From positions 1-7,383 of the forward strand of contig JAEWQX010000014.1 of assembly GCA_023399035.1 (NCBI GenBank): 7,383 bases of DNA, read 5' to 3'. Below are positions 5,307-7,383 of the stretch, in pieces. The stretch is from Bacillota bacterium. Lineage in GTDB: Bacteria; Bacillota; Clostridia; Clostridiales; Clostridiaceae. Position 1 is the first letter of the stretch; every line of letters begins with the position of its first letter. Under the pieces are notes generated by a model, which saw only the letters and a list, made by a program, of their open reading frames with translations, searched no databases and was not told the origin of the DNA. A program made the translations under genes and the position numbers.

Positions 5307-6380
5307 TTATAAAATTAAATCTAAGATTCCAATTGCAGTTACAGCTTCAATGACCGGAACTGCTCTCTGAACTATACATGGATCGTGTCTTCCTTCAATT
5401 ACAAGTTCAGAATCCTTCTTTTCTGCAATATCAATAGTTCTCTGTTTTTTAGCAATTGATGGGGTTGGCTTTATTCCTACCTTGAATAATATAGGCATTC
5501 CATTTGTTATTCCGCCTGTGATACCTCCATTATTGTTAGTATAAGTCTTTACTTCATCACCATCATAATAATATTCATCATTACACTGTGAACCTCTAAG
5601 TTCGCTCATTTCAAAACCTCTTCCAAATTCAATTCCCTTTACAGCAGGAACTGAAAACATTAGATGTGCAAGAGTTGATTCAACTGAATCAAAAAATGGA
5701 TTTCCTATTCCTGCATTTATTCCAATTACAGTACATTCTATTGTTCCTCCAACAGAATCACAGTCACTTCTCGCTTCAAGAATAGTATTTCTCATTAACT
5801 CTTCTTTTTCTGGGCAAAGCAAAGGCAGTTCATTTACCTTTAAGCTGTCTAAAAGTTCTTTTGTAAGTTCTACTTCAGCAAAACCTTTATCATACACCTG
5901 TCCTATACTCTTTACATGAGCTCCGATATTAATTCCTCTGCTAGTCAATATCTGCTTACATACAGCTCCTGCAAAAACAAGTGGTGCTGTTATTCTTCCA
6001 GAAAAATGTCCACCGCCTCTGTAATCATTAAATCCCTTATATCTTATATATCCAGGATAATCAGCATGACCAGGTCTCATTAAATCCTTAAGCTTTCCAT
6101 AATCTTTTGAATGCTGGTCGCTGTTTCTTATAACTGCACATAAAGGTGTACCAGTAGTCTTTCCTTCGAAAAATCCACTTAATATCTCTGGCTTGTCGCC
6201 TTCTTTTCTAGCAGTAGAAAGTCTGCTTTTCCCTGGTGCTCTTCTTGCCATTTCCTTTAATACTTCTTCCATGTCAATTTTAACACCAGATGGAAGCCCA
6301 TCAATTGTGATTCCTATTCCTGCCCCGTGAGATTCTCCAAATATGGATATTTTTAATTTATTCCCCCACATTCCACTCAT
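5307..6380 (-). CDS. aroC: Chorismate synthase
   Basis: Chorismate synthase removes phosphate from EPSP by anti-1,4 elimination, needing reduced FMN, and yields chorismate. The 357 residues are full length for the family. The three family signatures are visible: GESHGAGIGITIDGLP (15-30, with the active-site His), the GGGHFSGRITAPLVFAGA region near residue 125, and GRHDPCIVQRAVPVIEAV close to the C-terminus. The usual RPGHADY stretch (103-109) is also present. The first ATG (6380) lies 8 bases after a perfect AGGAGG; a second ATG three codons on is too far from it. The start sits inside the end of aroA, overlapping it by 23 bases in another frame, so the two are probably translationally coupled and act in consecutive steps. 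Confidence 0.97.
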   Translation of the reverse strand: MSGMWGNKLKISIFGESHGAGIGITIDGLPSGVKIDMEEVLKEMARRAPGKSRLSTARKEGDKPEILSGFFEGKTTGTPLCAVIRNSDQHSKDYGKLKDLMRPGHADYPGYIRYKGFNDYRGGGHFSGRITAPLVFAGAVCKQILTSRGINIGAHVKSIGQVYDKGFAEVELTKELLDSLKVNELPLLCPEKEELMRNTILEARSDCDSVGGTIECTVIGINAGIGNPFFDSVESTLAHLMFSVPAVKGIEFGRGFEMSELRGSQCNDEYYYDGDEVKTYTNNNGGITGGITNGMPILFKVGIKPTPSIAKKQRTIDIAEKKDSELVIEGRHDPCIVQRAVPVIEAVTAIGILDLIL

Positions 6381-7383
6381 TAAATACGCCTCCTACATTT
6401 TTAAAGTCATTCCAAAACTCTGGATAAGATTTTGAAACACATTCATAATCCTTTATTATTATAGGTTCTTCACATACAGTTGATGCAATTGCAAGGGTCA
6501 TTGCAATTCTATGGTCTTTGTGGCTCCATACAGTACATCCTCCTTTAAGCTTTGAAACACCTTCTATAATTAGTCCATCTTCTTTTTCTGTTATCTTTGC
6601 TCCAAGCTTGTTGAGTTCAGATGTAACTGCAGCAAGTCTGTCACATTCCTTTATTCTAAGCCTTCCTGCATTTATAACTTCAGTTGTTCCTCTACAAAGA
6701 CATGCAACAAGGGAAACTACAGGAATAATATCAGGGCATTGTGAACCATCAACAACAGTACATTTTAATTCATCATTTATAGTCCCAATAAGTCCTGCAC
6801 CCTTGTTTTCAATTTTAACACCCATTCTTTCAAGAATATCTATAACTTCCTTATCTCCCTGAAGAGAATCCCTCTTGAGATCATTGACTACTACTTCACT
6901 AGAAAGTGCATCACCGCAGAGGAAGAATGCTGCCTGTGAATAATCACCTTCAACTCTGTAATCTCTGCTCACATAAGTCTGATTTCCCTTTATTACGAAT
7001 TCCTTATAATCATTATTTATGATTTCAATTCCGAAATCCCTCATTGCACTTAAAGTAAGATCAATATATCCCTTTGATTCCATTTCTGTAGTTATTACTA
7101 TCTTTGAATCCCCATCAAGTAGTGGAAGTGTAAATAATAAACCTGTTATAAACTGTGAGCTTATATTTCCTTTTACTTTAAACTCACCAGCTTTTAATCT
7201 TCCTTCAGTCCTTAAATCAAGAACTCCCTCCTTATATGAATACCTGATTCCCTGTTCATCGAAAATTCTGTAATATGTATCAAGAGGTCTCTTTCCTAGA
7301 TTTCCCCTGCCTACAAACTTGTTAACGCCTTCAAATAAAGCTGCTATAGGCACCAAAAATCTAAGTGTAGATCCTGATTCATT
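6358..7383 (-). CDS. aroA: 3-phosphoshikimate 1-carboxyvinyltransferase (EPSP synthase), 5' end missing
   Basis: AroA transfers the enolpyruvyl group of PEP to shikimate 3-phosphate. The reading frame runs off the window edge, leaving 341 codons; the family is about 425-430 residues, so roughly 85-90 N-terminal residues are missing. The apparent start at 7356 is only an internal TTG. Visible motifs, counted from the edge: NESGSTLRF (1-9, PEP/phosphate loop), SSQF (75-78, shikimate phosphate), CPDIIP (216-221, with the catalytic Asp), the family signature RIKECDRLAAV (243-253, catalytic Glu), HKDHRIAM (288-295) and SKSYPEF (317-323, PEP-contacting Lys). The loop reads ESGSTLRF where E. coli has NAGTAMRP: the key Gly and Arg are kept but the Thr is Ser and the Pro is Phe. 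The 3' end overlaps aroC by 23 bases. The upstream neighbour is outside the window. Confidence 0.96.
   Translation of the reverse strand, partial: NESGSTLRFLVPIAALFEGVNKFVGRGNLGKRPLDTYYRIFDEQGIRYSYKEGVLDLRTEGRLKAGEFKVKGNISSQFITGLLFTLPLLDGDSKIVITTEMESKGYIDLTLSAMRDFGIEIINNDYKEFVIKGNQTYVSRDYRVEGDYSQAAFFLCGDALSSEVVVNDLKRDSLQGDKEVIDILERMGVKIENKGAGLIGTINDELKCTVVDGSQCPDIIPVVSLVACLCRGTTEVINAGRLRIKECDRLAAVTSELNKLGAKITEKEDGLIIEGVSKLKGGCTVWSHKDHRIAMTLAIASTVCEEPIIIKDYECVSKSYPEFWNDFKNVGGVFNEWNVGE
6389..6394 (-). promoter_or_regulatory. aroC ribosome binding site inside aroA
   Basis: AGGAGG on the minus strand lies within the last codons of aroA, 8 bases before the aroC ATG at 6380. It decides between the two nearby ATGs in favour of the first. 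Confidence 0.8.

Noticed and set aside
6518..6862. Plus-strand open frame of 114 codons opposite aroA
   Set aside because: It lies antisense to conserved AroA motifs (KECDR, CPDIIP). The Ser/Pro/Ile-rich translation is typical of an antisense shadow.
7354..7356. TTG at 7356 as the start of aroA
   Set aside because: The frame continues to the window edge and encodes the conserved ESGSTLRF loop, so the gene is truncated by the window rather than starting here.

Overview
This window is a stretch of low-G+C DNA carrying seven genes of aromatic amino acid biosynthesis, all read from the minus strand. The A/T-rich codon use, strong AGGAGG ribosome binding sites, Thermotoga-type DAHP synthase, chorismate mutase-prephenate dehydratase fusion and clostridial-looking AroA and AroE sequences point to a Clostridium (Firmicutes, probably Clostridium sensu stricto). 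That assignment is inference from protein character; no database was searched.

In order of transcription (high to low coordinates) the genes are aroA (5' end outside the window), aroC, pheA, aroE and aroK. A strong intrinsic terminator with a perfect 16-bp stem (2411-2460) follows aroK. A second unit, aroF-tyrA, then starts from its own sigma-A-like promoter (-35 at 2337-2342, -10 at 2314-2319). It ends before a weak hairpin (196-218) and a strong bidirectional terminator (64-97). Together the genes cover DAHP formation (AroF), shikimate formation and phosphorylation (AroE, AroK), EPSP and chorismate formation (AroA, AroC), chorismate to prephenate to phenylpyruvate (PheA), and prephenate to 4-hydroxyphenylpyruvate (TyrA). 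Dehydroquinate synthase (aroB) and dehydroquinate dehydratase (aroD/aroQ) are absent from the window; aroB may lie upstream of aroA.

The enzymes look intact and ordinary. The unusual content is between genes. Three junctions (aroF/tyrA, aroE/aroK, pheA/aroE) hold members of a small repeat family built from five tandem 7-bp units of the type AGTTRAN (35 bp). The unit nearest the upstream gene begins 2-4 nt after its stop codon in each case. The aroF/tyrA copy is the most complete: inverted 35-bp arrays at both ends, two internal hairpins, and a 7-bp direct repeat (ACCCCCT) at its edges that resembles a target-site duplication. Removing the insert would rebuild a compact junction in which the aroF stop codon overlaps the tyrA ribosome binding site. 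The aroE/aroK copy is decayed at one end, and the pheA/aroE copy is a half element with an AGGAGG/CCTCCT hairpin. No RNA genes, CRISPR arrays or transposase genes were seen, and no gene-free stretch exceeds about 240 bases.
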